From Ottowia testudinis (GTDB lineage: Bacteria > Pseudomonadota > Gammaproteobacteria > Burkholderiales > Burkholderiaceae_C), in assembly GCF_017498525.1 (NCBI RefSeq), contig NZ_CP071796.1, forward strand, positions 2,480,001 through 2,544,000: a stretch of DNA of 64,000 bases, read 5' to 3'. Below are positions 54,882 through 64,000 of this stretch, in pieces. How positions within the stretch are numbered: position 1 is the stretch's first letter; every line of letters begins with the position of its first letter. The notes beneath the pieces were generated by a model. It did no database searches, was not told the DNA's origin, and saw nothing but the letters and a program-made list of their open reading frames with translations. Both the position numbers and the translations under genes were made by a program.

Positions 54882-55949
54882 TTAGCGCGTCAGGCGGCTC
54901 CAACGCTCGCCGGCGCGGCGGCGCAGCAGCACATCGAGCAGGCCGCGCCAGGTGCCCGCGCCATAGCCCAGATGATAGGCGGCGATGACGGCTGGCAGCC
55001 GCGCCAGCAGCCCCCAATCCTGGGCTTGCCGCGCCGCCGCCAGCGATGCGCCCGCCAAATACAGCGCGTAGCTGGCCAGCAGCAGCGCCAGCGGCCCCCG
55101 CCACCACGGCGCCAGCAACACGCCGCCCGCGAGCGCCGCCACGAACAGCGCCGGCACCAGCTGACGCGACGATCCCGGCTGCCCATGTTTGCGCATCACG
55201 AACGGCCGCCAGTAGCCATATTGGTATTGCTGCGCGAACAGCTTGGTCAGCGAGGCGCGCGGCACGTACCACGAGCGGATGCGCGCGCTTTGCCAGATGC
55301 GCCCGCCGGCCACGCGCAGGCGCAGGTTGTGTTCGTCGTCTTGGTTGCGCACCAGTTGCTCGTCAAAGCCGCCGATGCGGGCGAACACGGCGCGCGGCCA
55401 GCAGCCGAGGTAGACCGTGTCGGCCTCGCCCTCATACGCCGCATCGCGCGAGCGCGCGCCGCCCACCACCCAGCGGCATTGAAACGCAGCGGCAATCGCC
55501 CGGCCCCAGGCGCCCTGCCCGCGCGCGACCCACGGGCCGCCGACGTTGTCGGCGCCCGAGCGCGCCAGCGCGGCCAGGCATTCGGCCACGTAGTCGGGCG
55601 CGAACACGGTGTGAATGTCCAGCCGCACGACGACGACACCGCGCGCGGCGGCCAACGCGGCGTTCAGGCCGGTGGAGACGATGCGGCCGGGGTTGTCGAT
55701 GACGCGCAGGCGTGCATCCTGCACGGCCCGGGCGTCGAGCCGCGCGCGCGTGCCGTCGTCGCTTTGGCCGTCGGCCACCAGTAGCTCCATGCGCCAGCCG
55801 GGCGGCAATTGCTGCGCCAACGCGCTATCGCAGAAAGCATCGACGTGGCCCTGCTCGTTGCGGCAGGGGGCGATGAGGGTGACGAGTTGACGGCCTTCCG
55901 TCGGTGTCAGGTCGGCCGCGCCGAGCGCCTCGTGCATCGGTGGATTCAC
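54882..55949 (-). CDS. Family 2 glycosyltransferase with C-terminal membrane helices
   Basis: A 355-residue GT2. The nucleotide-binding start is LVTLIAPCRNEQGHVDAF, the metal region VADGQSDDGTR, and the acceptor-side motif VVVVRLDIHTVF. NQDDEHNLRLR follows, then two or three membrane helices near 270-335. It resembles ExoA-type succinoglycan glycosyltransferases. GTG 55949 with AGGGG upstream is used; ATG 55937 is a close alternative. The frame runs on upstream through an R4 repeat, which is not coding. It probably adds a sugar to the lipid-linked glycan started by the PglC-like enzyme. Confidence 0.87.
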   Translation of the reverse strand: MNPPMHEALGAADLTPTEGRQLVTLIAPCRNEQGHVDAFCDSALAQQLPPGWRMELLVADGQSDDGTRARLDARAVQDARLRVIDNPGRIVSTGLNAALAAARGVVVVRLDIHTVFAPDYVAECLAALARSGADNVGGPWVARGQGAWGRAIAAAFQCRWVVGGARSRDAAYEGEADTVYLGCWPRAVFARIGGFDEQLVRNQDDEHNLRLRVAGGRIWQSARIRSWYVPRASLTKLFAQQYQYGYWRPFVMRKHGQPGSSRQLVPALFVAALAGGVLLAPWWRGPLALLLASYALYLAGASLAAARQAQDWGLLARLPAVIAAYHLGYGAGTWRGLLDVLLRRRAGERWSRLTR

Positions 55950-55958
55950 GGCTGCAGC

Positions 55959-56088
55959 CCCTGACCCCAGCCCTCTCCCCAAACGGGCGAGGGAGCCAGG
56001 CCCGCACGGCATTGACGCCAAAGCGATGCGGAGAACAAGCCGGTGCCTTGCCCCCTCTCCCGCACGCGGGAGAGGGCTGGGGTGAGGG
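55959..56088. repeat. R4 element bounded by CCCTGACCCCAGCCCTCTCC inverted arms
   Basis: The left arm (55959-55980) and right arm GGGAGAGGGCTGGGGTGAGGG (56068-56088) are near-perfect inverted repeats. An inner CTCTCCCGC/GCGGGAGAG hairpin is present. About 130 bases, MITE-like, lying between two glycosyltransferase genes. Confidence 0.75.
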
Positions 56089-56100
56089 CACGGCGGCGCA

Positions 56101-57171
56101 TCATGGCGCGCGGCCTCTTGCCTCGGCCAGCAAGCGCCGATACATCGAATCCACGGCGTCCATCTGCACGCGCCGGTCGCCATCGCGGGCGATGCGTTCG
56201 GCGTTGTGATCGCCCCATTGCCGCGCGAGCGCCTCGTCGTCGATCAACGCCTTCCACACCCGCGCCAGCGCCGCCACGTCACCGGCGGGCACCAGCGCCC
56301 CTGCACCCAGCCAATCGCGGTTGGCGGGCAGGTCGGAGGCGATCACGGGCAGGCCGCAGGCCATGCTTTCGAGCACCGAGACCGAGGTGGCATCGCTCTC
56401 GGGCACGCTGATCGACAGCTTGCAGCGCGCCAGCACGGCGGCCATGCCGACGTCATCCAGCCGGCCGTGGAAATGCACCGAATTTTGTAGCGACAAATCA
56501 TTCACCAATGCGCGCAAGCGGCCTTCTTCACTTCCACCGCCGAGCAGGTGCAGGCGCGCGCCGGGCCGTTCTGAGACGACTTGCGCGAAGGCGCGCAGGA
56601 TGACGTCGATGCGGTAATTGGTCTCCCAGCTGCGCAGGCTGACGGCCTCGAAACCCGGCTTGTCAGCCCACGGCTGTGGCGCGAAGCGCGCGCGCTCCAC
56701 GCCCCAGTGGATCAGCTCGGTGCGCACGCCGGGGCGCAGGCGCCGCGCGGCGTCCAGCAGGTCGCGCGAATCGCCCGTGACCAGGCGCGCGCGGCCCAGC
56801 GTCCAGGCCGTCAGGCGCGCGATGAGCGGGTTCTGGCGCGGCGTGAGCAGCAAATCGCTGCCCCAGGCCGTCATCACCAGCGGCTGACGGCCGCAGCGCG
56901 CCGCCAGGTAGCCGTACGAGGTGACGTAGTGCGCATGCACGATGTCGGGCGCCAGCGCGGCGACGGCCCGGCGCGCCGCGCCCACGCGCCACAGCCAGTC
57001 GGTTTGGCGGCGCACGGGCGGCAGCACGATTTGATGCACGCTTTCTATCGCCTGCGGCCGCGCCGTAATCAGCGACACGCGCCAGCCGCGCGCCCGCATC
57101 TCGCGCGCCCAGCGCTGCACGTGGACGCTGGTGGCGTCGCCCAGCAGGGCGAGGTGTGGCGCAGTGGTCAT
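56101..57171 (-). CDS. Family 4 glycosyltransferase
   Basis: A 356-residue GT4 with two Rossmann domains. The N-terminal part has LALLGDATSVHVQRWA and DIVHAHYVTSYGYLA; the C-terminal donor-binding part has SVPESDATSVSVLESMACGLPVI, the E-x7-E type signature. It transfers a nucleotide-activated sugar with retention. ATG 57171 (MTTAPHLALLG) is chosen; ATG 57228 would start inside repeat R3. Next to a GT2 gene on the same strand, separated by R4, so the cluster likely adds at least two sugars. Confidence 0.9.
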   Translation of the reverse strand: MTTAPHLALLGDATSVHVQRWAREMRARGWRVSLITARPQAIESVHQIVLPPVRRQTDWLWRVGAARRAVAALAPDIVHAHYVTSYGYLAARCGRQPLVMTAWGSDLLLTPRQNPLIARLTAWTLGRARLVTGDSRDLLDAARRLRPGVRTELIHWGVERARFAPQPWADKPGFEAVSLRSWETNYRIDVILRAFAQVVSERPGARLHLLGGGSEEGRLRALVNDLSLQNSVHFHGRLDDVGMAAVLARCKLSISVPESDATSVSVLESMACGLPVIASDLPANRDWLGAGALVPAGDVAALARVWKALIDDEALARQWGDHNAERIARDGDRRVQMDAVDSMYRRLLAEARGRAP

Positions 57172-57187
57172 TTGGATGCCGAAAACC

Positions 57188-57346
57188 TTTGAACGCCAAG
57201 GGCGCAGAGGTCTCGCAAAGAACGCCAAAAGAACTTCATTGCTTCAAAAAACAGAGCTGCTCGCGCTTGTCCAGCAAGCGCTGTCGGCGTTTTTTACATA
57301 AAAATTTTGCGCCTTTTGCGAAACCTCTGCGCCCTTTGCGTTCAAA
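57188..57346. repeat. R3 long inverted repeat carrying an R1 copy in its loop
   Basis: Left arm TTTGAACGCCAAGGGCGCAG and right arm CTGCGCCCTTTGCGTTCAAA pair almost fully. The loop that is short in the copy at 205-304 is here filled by an R1 element at 57243-57298. Confidence 0.75.
57243..57298. repeat. R1 dispersed hairpin repeat nested in R3
   Basis: GAGCTGCTCGCGCTTG-TCCAG-CAAGCGCTGTCGGCG between the two arms of R3. Confidence 0.8.
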
Positions 57347-57352
57347 AAAAGC

Positions 57353-57898
57353 CTATCCACCACGCAACCCCCTCAGCCACCGCGCATCCCCTTCGCGCAC
57401 ATCGCCCACCACGCGCGCCGGGCTCCCGGCCAGCACAGCAAAGTCGGGGAACTGCCCGCGCACCCGGCTGTGCGCGGCCACCAGCGTGCCGTCACCCAGC
57501 ACCGTGCCGGCCTCGATGGTGCTGTGCGGGCCGATGAAGCAGCGCTCGCCGATGGTGATGGGCGCGCGGATCACGGCAGCGCCCAGTTCAGCGCCCGACA
57601 ACTCGGCCGCCACGCGCACCGCGCGGTGCGTGCTGTGGCTGACGATGCTGACGAAGTTGGTCACTTGCGTGCCGCGCCCAATCGTCACGCCCGCGCTGGC
57701 CTCGATGAAGTTGAAGTGGCCGATGAACACGGCGTCGGCCAGCAGCAGTTGGTCTTCATGCTCGATGCACGTCGAGGGCGAGATGCGGGTGCCAGGCAAG
57801 CCTTGCCCGCCGCTTTGCTCGCCGAACAGCACGCGAAAAAACAGCAGCCGCCACGCGCGGCGGCGCCAGCGGTTAACCCAGGCACGCAGCGCGATCAC
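57353..57898 (-). CDS. Hexapeptide-repeat (LbH) acetyltransferase
   Basis: A 181-residue left-handed beta-helix acyltransferase with imperfect hexapeptide turns (FIEASAGVTIGRGTQV, APITIGERCFIGPHSTIEAG) and the closing AGSPARVVGDV typical of this superfamily. The start is GTG 57898, overlapping the flippase stop by four bases (GTGA), so translation is coupled. It likely acetylates a sugar in the glycan; it lacks the Rossmann domain of true PglD, so a LacA/CysE-like sugar O- or N-acetyltransferase is the safer call. Confidence 0.85.
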   Translation of the reverse strand: MIALRAWVNRWRRRAWRLLFFRVLFGEQSGGQGLPGTRISPSTCIEHEDQLLLADAVFIGHFNFIEASAGVTIGRGTQVTNFVSIVSHSTHRAVRVAAELSGAELGAAVIRAPITIGERCFIGPHSTIEAGTVLGDGTLVAAHSRVRGQFPDFAVLAGSPARVVGDVREGDARWLRGLRGG

Positions 57899-59190
57899 GT
57901 GCCCTCCTCGCGCGGCGCCGCGCGCCCAGGCACCCGCGGCCAGCGCGCCAGCCGCCAGAAGTACCAGGCGAAGTACGGCACCATCACTGCCGACACGGCC
58001 CACGCGCCGCCCAGCAAGCCGCCCCGCCACAGCCCGGCGGCGAGCGCCGCCACGAACAGCACCTGCCCCAGCAGCGCCAGCCGAAATGCCCAGCGCTGCG
58101 CATCCCACGCCATGGTGACCACCGCCAACGGCGCGGCGACGAAATGCGCCGCGATGTAGGGCGCCAGCGCGCGCGCCAGCTCGCCGGCCTCGCGCCAAGG
58201 CGCGCCAAAAAACCACTGGAACAACCAGGGCCCAGCCACCATCAGCACGGCCATCAAGCCCAGCGCGGGCACCGCCAGCAGCGCCATCACCTGCCGTACC
58301 AGACGCGGCGCCTCATCGGCCGCGGCCGCCGCCAGGCGCGGGTACAGGGCCTGCGACACCGCGCTGCCCACCAGCGTGGCCGGCGCCTTCAGATAGCGCA
58401 GCGCCAGCCCCCAGAAGCCCGCCGCCGCCTCGCCCGACCAGGCGACGAGCAGCGCCACCGCCAGCGCATCCTGCAGCGTGCCCAGAAACGCGTGCGGCGT
58501 GTTCACCAGCGCGAAATCCTGGTGCTGCCGCGCCACCGCGCGCATGCGGGTGCGCAGCGCGGGTGCGGCGGGCGGCAGCAGCGCACGCCAGCCGCCACTT
58601 GGCGCGGGGCGCAGCAGCCAGGCCACGGCCAGCAGTTGCGCCGCCATGGGTGCCAGCACCAGCGCCCAGGCACCCTCGCCGCCCGCCGCCGTGCCCTGCC
58701 ACAGCAGCCAGCCCAGCAGCACTTGCCCCAGCGCCGCGCCGCCGTACTGAGCCACGCGGCCGATGGCCAGCGCATGAAAGCGCTGCGCGCGGTTGGCCCA
58801 CAGCATCAGCACCTGCAGCCCGCCGCTGCACGCCATGGCCAGCGGCAGCAGCGCGGGCAGCGGCAGCCAGCCGGCCGCGTGTAGCGCCCACGCCAGCGGC
58901 ATGCTGAGCAGCACGGCTCCCGCCACCAGCCGCAGCGCCAGCGCCAGCAGCGCGGCGGCGTCGGCCTCATGACGCGCCAGCGGCAGCGCCTGCTCGTAGC
59001 GCAGGCTGGCCGCCACGGCCAGCGCGGCGGCCAGGGTGGTGAACTGGGTGAACACGCCCATCGCCTCGGGCGTGAACAGGCGCGCGATCGCGGGGCCGAG
59101 CAGCAGCGGCAGCAGCTGCGCCAGCGCGCCGCCCCACAGCAGCGTGAGCGTGGCGCTGGCCAGCGACGGCGCGCGCGCGGCGCTCAACAC
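57895..59190 (-). CDS. Polysaccharide flippase-like membrane protein (Wzx/MATE-type)
   Basis: A 431-residue protein with about 12 membrane helices of the polysaccharide transport superfamily. It begins LTLLWGGALAQLLPLLLGPA with the family FTPEAMGVFTQF segment after helix one. It would flip undecaprenyl-linked glycan across the inner membrane. GTG 59190 is used since no ATG precedes the first helix. It heads the minus-strand glycan gene set; the acetyltransferase start overlaps its stop. Confidence 0.86.
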   Translation of the reverse strand: MLSAARAPSLASATLTLLWGGALAQLLPLLLGPAIARLFTPEAMGVFTQFTTLAAALAVAASLRYEQALPLARHEADAAALLALALRLVAGAVLLSMPLAWALHAAGWLPLPALLPLAMACSGGLQVLMLWANRAQRFHALAIGRVAQYGGAALGQVLLGWLLWQGTAAGGEGAWALVLAPMAAQLLAVAWLLRPAPSGGWRALLPPAAPALRTRMRAVARQHQDFALVNTPHAFLGTLQDALAVALLVAWSGEAAAGFWGLALRYLKAPATLVGSAVSQALYPRLAAAAADEAPRLVRQVMALLAVPALGLMAVLMVAGPWLFQWFFGAPWREAGELARALAPYIAAHFVAAPLAVVTMAWDAQRWAFRLALLGQVLFVAALAAGLWRGGLLGGAWAVSAVMVPYFAWYFWRLARWPRVPGRAAPREEGT

Positions 59191-59358
59191 CCAGCCCTCA
59201 CGCGAGGCGCTGAGGTTGGCAAAGCGGGATGCGGTGGAATGTGAAACACGGTCGCCCAGTGGCGCGCCTTCACTAAAATGGCGCGTTTTGCCCTTGCAAA
59301 GCAGGGCCGCCGCGATTATCCCCGTCAGCGGCCTCCGCCATCCTCACCCTTCCCCACC

Positions 59359-60906
<1,548 letters not shown>

Positions 60907-60933
60907 GCGCGCAGACAGCGGCTGGGCGCCGCA

Positions 60934-61260
60934 TCATCCGGGCCGCAGCCAGTCAGGAATATTCGTCTGCGCATGCAGCACGCGCCAGACGTCAATGACA
61001 TCACCGCCCTGCTCGAAATAAAACACCGCGTAAGGGTAGCGCGTGAGAAACCAGCAACGCAGGCCCAGAATCTCCAGTTCGTGTGCATAGCGCGGAGTGC
61101 CCGTGCCCGGCTGGCGACGGATGTGGATCAACGCCGTCTCCAGCGCGTCAATAAAACCCAACGCAGCGACCGGCGAGTCGCTGACTGTCAGGTAATGGGC
61201 TATGGCATCGTCCACGTCCTGCGCCGCCTCGGCGCGCATACGCAGCGTGGCCATGCTCAT
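60934..61260 (-). CDS. ParE/RelE-family toxin
   Basis: A 108-residue ParE/RelE superfamily protein: AAQDVDDAIAHYL in helix one, RRQPGTGTPRYAHEL as the turn, and FLTRYPYAVFYFEQGGDVIDVWRVLHA as the C-terminal beta sheet and RV(L)H motif. ParE toxins poison DNA gyrase, RelE relatives cut mRNA; ParE is favoured by the ParD-like partner. The start overlaps the antitoxin stop by four bases (ATGA), the usual coupling in which the antitoxin is made first. Confidence 0.88.
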   Translation of the reverse strand: MSMATLRMRAEAAQDVDDAIAHYLTVSDSPVAALGFIDALETALIHIRRQPGTGTPRYAHELEILGLRCWFLTRYPYAVFYFEQGGDVIDVWRVLHAQTNIPDWLRPG

Positions 61261-61502
61261 GGTTTTGTGTTGCTGACCGCCAGGGCGCGCTGCCTCAATG
61301 CGTCAAAGTAGGCGGCATTGGCCTCCGCCATCACATCAGAGGCTGCGCCGGCCAACAGCAGCTCACGCAATTGTTGGCGCTCCTGTTCCTTGCGGATGAG
61401 TTGACGCACATATTCGCTGCTGGTGCCAAAACCGCGCGTCGTCACTTGGGTGTCGATGAACTCCTTCATCGGCTCAGGCAATGAGATATTCATGGTGCTC
61501 AT
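61257..61502 (-). CDS. ParD-like antitoxin (ribbon-helix-helix)
   Basis: An 81-residue antitoxin starting MSTMNISLPEPMKEFIDTQV, the ParD/CopG ribbon-helix-helix pattern, with TSSEYVRQLIRKEQER as helix two and a C-terminal toxin-binding arm. It should bind the toxin encoded directly after it and repress its own promoter. A tandem TTTGGCAAA pair 20-38 bases upstream of the start is a good operator candidate. Confidence 0.88.
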   Translation of the reverse strand: MSTMNISLPEPMKEFIDTQVTTRGFGTSSEYVRQLIRKEQERQQLRELLLAGAASDVMAEANAAYFDALRQRALAVSNTKP

Positions 61503-61521
61503 GCGCCGCGATGCTACCCAG

Positions 61522-61540
61522 TTTGGCAAAATTTGGCAAA
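61522..61540 (-). promoter_or_regulatory. Operator candidate of the ParD/ParE pair
   Basis: TTTGGCAAA-A-TTTGGCAAA: two identical 9-base sites on one helical face (10-base pitch), just upstream of the antitoxin start. RHS-independent; fits tandem RHH dimer binding. Confidence 0.5.
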
Positions 61541-61569
61541 CGACCGCAGGCTGACGGGCGAATGAGCCT

Positions 61570-63276
61570 TCAGCCCTTGAGCCCCGGGAAGTCCTCCTCA
61601 AAGAACTCGAACTCCCCGCGCCCAGCACCATCGTTGCGCTCGTGCTCCGATTTGCGCATCTGCACGCGCCGGATCTTGCCGCTGATCGTCTTGGGCAATT
61701 CGTGCACGAACTCGATGCGGCGCACGCGCTTGTAGGGCGCCAGGCGTTCGCGCGCAAAAGCCAAGATTTCCTGCGCCAGCTCGGCCGAAGGGTGCTGTCC
61801 CGCCGCCAGCGTGACAAACGCCTTGGGCACGGCCAGCCGCACCGGGTCGGGGCTGGGCACGATGGCCACTTCAGTGACGGCCGGGTGCTCGATCAGCACG
61901 CTTTCCAGCTCGAACGGGCTGATGCGGTAGTCGCTGGCCTTGAACACGTCGTCGGCGCGGCCGACGAAGGTGATGTAGCCGTCGGCGTCGCGCGTGGCGG
62001 TGTCGCCGGTGCGGTAGCAGCCCTGGCGCATGACGTCGGCGGTCTTGCCCGCGTCGTCTTCGTAGCCGACCATCAGCCCCAGCGGGCGCACCGCCAGGTT
62101 GAGGGCCACTTCGCCTTCGGCGGCGGGGTTGTCGTCCACATCCAGCAGCACCACCTCGTAACCGGGCAGCGGCCGCCCCATGCTGCCCGGCTTGACGGGC
62201 TGGCCGGGCGGGTTGCCGATCTGCGCCGTGGTCTCGGTCTGGCCAAAACCGTCGCGCAGGGTCAGGCCCCAGGCGGTTTGCACTTGGTCGATGATTTCGG
62301 GGTTGAGCGGCTCGCCGGCGCCGATTACCTCGCGCAGCGCCAGCTTGCCGCGCCACACGCCCAGGTCTTCCTGGATCAGCATGCGCCACACCGTGGGCGG
62401 CGCGCACAGGCTGGTGACCTTGTGTTTTTGTAGCGCCTCCAGCAGCGCTGGCGCGGAGAAGCGCGCGTAATTGAAGATGAAGATGGTGGCGCCCGCGTTC
62501 CACGGCGCGAAGAAGCAGCTCCACGCATGCTTGGCCCAGCCGGGCGATGAAATGTTCAGGTGCACATCGCCCGGCTGCAGCCCGATCCAATACATGGTGC
62601 TGAGGTGCCCCACCGGGTAGCTCTGGTGGGTGTGCAGCACCAGCTTGGGCTTGCTGGTGGTGCCGCTGGTGAAGTACAGCAGCAGTGGATCGGTGGCCTG
62701 GGTGGGGCCGTCGGGGGTAAAGCCGCCTGGGGCCTGCGCTGAATCGGCGAAGTTCAGCCAGCCCTCCACCGGCGCGCCGACGGCGATGCGGGTGTAGCGG
62801 CCGGCCAGCTGCGCGAACTTGGCCGCGTGTTCGCTGGCCACCACCACGTGGCGCACGTTGCCGCGCTCCAGCCGGTCTTGCAGATCGTCAGGTGTGAGCA
62901 GCATGGTGGCGGGGATCATCACCGCGCCGAGCTTGATGCACGCCAGCATCAGCTCCCACAGCGCCAGCTCGTTGCCCAGCATCAGCAGGACCCGGTCGCC
63001 GCGTTGGACGCCCTGGGCACGCAGCCAGTTGGCCACCTGATTGGAGCGCGCACTGAGCTCGGCGAAGCTGCGCCTGGTCTCGCGGCCGTCTTCCTCGACG
63101 ATGTGCAAGGCGGTGGCGTCGTTGCCGCGCGCCATGGCGTCGAAGTGGTCGAGCGCCCAGTTGAACGATGTCAGCTGCGGCCAGCGAAAGTCGCGGTACG
63201 CGGTGGCGTAGTCGGCTCGGTGCTTGAGCAAGAAATCGCGCGCCTGGATGAAGGCGGCGCTGTCGGTGGCGGCCAT
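61570..63276 (-). CDS. Acyl-CoA synthetase (AMP-dependent synthetase/ligase family)
   Basis: A 568-residue ANL-superfamily ligase. It has the P-loop YFTSGTTSKPKLV, the A5 region DGFGQTETTAQ, the A7 Asp in YRTGDTATRDADGYI, and the catalytic Lys near the end in PKTISGKIRR. It activates a carboxylic acid to acyl-AMP and then acyl-CoA; sequence style suggests medium-chain or related acids. ATG 63276 with GGAGAC upstream is preferred over ATG 63321. The tail from about 545 is acidic/Phe-rich (EFEFFEEDFP). It lies downstream of R1 and the hypothetical membrane gene. Confidence 0.92.
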   Translation of the reverse strand: MAATDSAAFIQARDFLLKHRADYATAYRDFRWPQLTSFNWALDHFDAMARGNDATALHIVEEDGRETRRSFAELSARSNQVANWLRAQGVQRGDRVLLMLGNELALWELMLACIKLGAVMIPATMLLTPDDLQDRLERGNVRHVVVASEHAAKFAQLAGRYTRIAVGAPVEGWLNFADSAQAPGGFTPDGPTQATDPLLLYFTSGTTSKPKLVLHTHQSYPVGHLSTMYWIGLQPGDVHLNISSPGWAKHAWSCFFAPWNAGATIFIFNYARFSAPALLEALQKHKVTSLCAPPTVWRMLIQEDLGVWRGKLALREVIGAGEPLNPEIIDQVQTAWGLTLRDGFGQTETTAQIGNPPGQPVKPGSMGRPLPGYEVVLLDVDDNPAAEGEVALNLAVRPLGLMVGYEDDAGKTADVMRQGCYRTGDTATRDADGYITFVGRADDVFKASDYRISPFELESVLIEHPAVTEVAIVPSPDPVRLAVPKAFVTLAAGQHPSAELAQEILAFARERLAPYKRVRRIEFVHELPKTISGKIRRVQMRKSEHERNDGAGRGEFEFFEEDFPGLKG

Positions 63277-63410
63277 GGACTTGTCTCCGGTGTTGTCGTG
63301 TGACGGCGCGGCCGCAGGCAAGTCGTCTTGCGCGGGCGAACCCCGGAAACATCTTAGCCGAGCGCCAAACGCGCTGGCGATACGGCGCTCAGGCCGCGGA
63401 TCGGATCAAG

Positions 63411-63467
63411 ACAAAAGAGACGCCAGCGCTTGCGCATCAAGCGCTGGCAGCTATCAAAAAAAGAGTG
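63411..63467. repeat. R1 dispersed hairpin repeat
   Basis: GCCAGCGCTTG-CGCAT-CAAGCGCTGGC followed by AGCTATC and an A-tract: the most symmetrical copy, a perfect 11-base stem that could also terminate the minus-strand gene just to its right. Confidence 0.85.
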
Positions 63468-63469
63468 TC

Positions 63470-63862
63470 TCAGGACCGCGGGGGACCGTCGGCCGCGTCA
63501 CGCACCTCGCGCCAGCGCACGTCCTGCACGCCGGTGGGCGCCGCTGCGCCCGTGGCCTGCGCAGCGTCGGCGCGCGGGGTGGCACTGGGCGGCTGGCGCT
63601 GCGGCCAGCGCTGGCGCGTCATGTCGCGATAACGGCGCCAGAGCATGGTGACGGCCGCCGGGCGGCCGGTGACCAGGCTGGCCACCAGGCTGACCAGCAC
63701 CATCACGGACAGCCAGATGAACAGGCTGAGCGCAAACACCACGCCCATCAGCGCCAAGGTGCCCCACACCAGCCAGCCCATGAGGCGGACGAGCAGGCGC
63801 TCCAGCCCGTTGGCGGCGCTGGCGGAAGGCGGGGGCAAGCTTTGGTACGACATGCGATTCAT
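63470..63862 (-). CDS. Hypothetical small membrane protein
   Basis: A 130-residue protein. Residues about 20-65 form two closely spaced membrane helices (GWLVWGTLALMGVVFALSLF and WLSVMVLVSLVASLV). A basic cytoplasmic segment (MLWRRYRDMTRQRW) and a low-complexity Ala/Pro tail follow. ATG 63862; a second ATG four codons in is possible. No family recognised. Confidence 0.6.
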   Translation of the reverse strand: MNRMSYQSLPPPSASAANGLERLLVRLMGWLVWGTLALMGVVFALSLFIWLSVMVLVSLVASLVTGRPAAVTMLWRRYRDMTRQRWPQRQPPSATPRADAAQATGAAAPTGVQDVRWREVRDAADGPPRS

Positions 63863-64000
63863 GCGTTTTCAGACCGCGCGGCGGGCTGAAAGTTCATCGG
63901 ATGCATTGTGGCGCAATACGCAGGCGCGCGCGGCGCTGGGCGCGCTATCACCGGCCGGTGGAACGGAGCAGTGGCGCGGCGCCCATCACGGCACCAGCGC
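63863..64000. other. Right edge, no supported feature
   Basis: The last 138 bases are GC-rich with no gene start or repeat that I can support. A gene may begin or end beyond the edge. Confidence 0.4.

Noticed and set aside
55950-56183. 78-codon N-terminal extension of the GT2 gene
   Set aside because: It is translation of the R4 element and has no signal peptide or domain.

Overview
The window is a stretch of GC-rich chromosome from a betaproteobacterium, most likely family Comamonadaceae (Burkholderiales). This rests on protein character, on the asd-fimV-truA-trpFBA-accD gene order, on the paired cyanophycin synthetases, and on a very abundant small hairpin repeat (R1 here, core GCGCTTG..CAAGCGC with an AGCTAT end) of a kind I associate with that family. 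No rRNA, tRNA, CRISPR array, prophage or transposase gene was seen.

Layout. 1-4.9 kb: the 3' end of folD, an M3 oligopeptidase, a periplasmic glutaredoxin-like protein, a hotdog thioesterase, an HxlR-type regulator behind a palindrome, and an FKBP isomerase. 5.0-8.9 kb: the heat-shock operon grpE-dnaK-dnaJ behind a sigma32-like promoter. 9.1-10.8 kb: an EptA-type lipid A phosphoethanolamine transferase. 11.3-19.2 kb: a cyanophycin locus, with an ABC exporter-like protein and a DUF1854 protein divergent from two tandem cyanophycin synthetases, the first with a degraded Mur-ligase P-loop. 19.4-25.0 kb: nitronate monooxygenase, acyl-CoA dehydrogenase, etfA/etfB and a crotonase-fold protein without its catalytic glutamates. 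25.2-31.6 kb: a class II histone-deacetylase-like amidohydrolase divergent from a MoxR / DUF58 / transglutaminase / MltB run.

31.7-40.0 kb is the accessory island. It has a split RHS system: two successive RHS polypeptides, each with its own Sec signal peptide, the second ending in a variable Cys-rich tip followed at once by a membrane-anchored putative immunity protein. Next comes an orphan RHS-core/tip module with its own putative immunity gene, a small XRE regulator and a dead RHS 5' fragment. These cargo blocks are separated by four copies of a roughly 155-bp repeat (Q) and three GTAG-type REP hairpins. AT-rich tips alternate with GC-rich RHS cores. A 760-bp near-identical direct repeat is placed so that one in-frame crossover would swap the toxin tip. 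This is the best candidate in the window for an undescribed arrangement.

40.1-49.4 kb returns to conserved chromosome (asd, fimV, truA, trpF, trpB, trpA, accD), with 4-base stop/start overlaps from truA to trpA. After accD the order is broken by repeats, and YggT and a Lon-substrate-domain protein follow. 51.0-59.2 kb is a surface-glycan cluster on the minus strand: nucleotide-sugar 4,6-dehydratase, phosphoglycosyl transferase, PLP aminotransferase, GT2, GT4, hexapeptide acetyltransferase and flippase. 59.3-64 kb has lysS, a ParDE-type toxin-antitoxin pair, an acyl-CoA synthetase and a small membrane protein.

R1 is not confined to intergenic DNA. Copies lie in frame inside mltB (supplying its signal peptide) and trpF, with a probable one in lysS, and copies next to other genes create false upstream starts.
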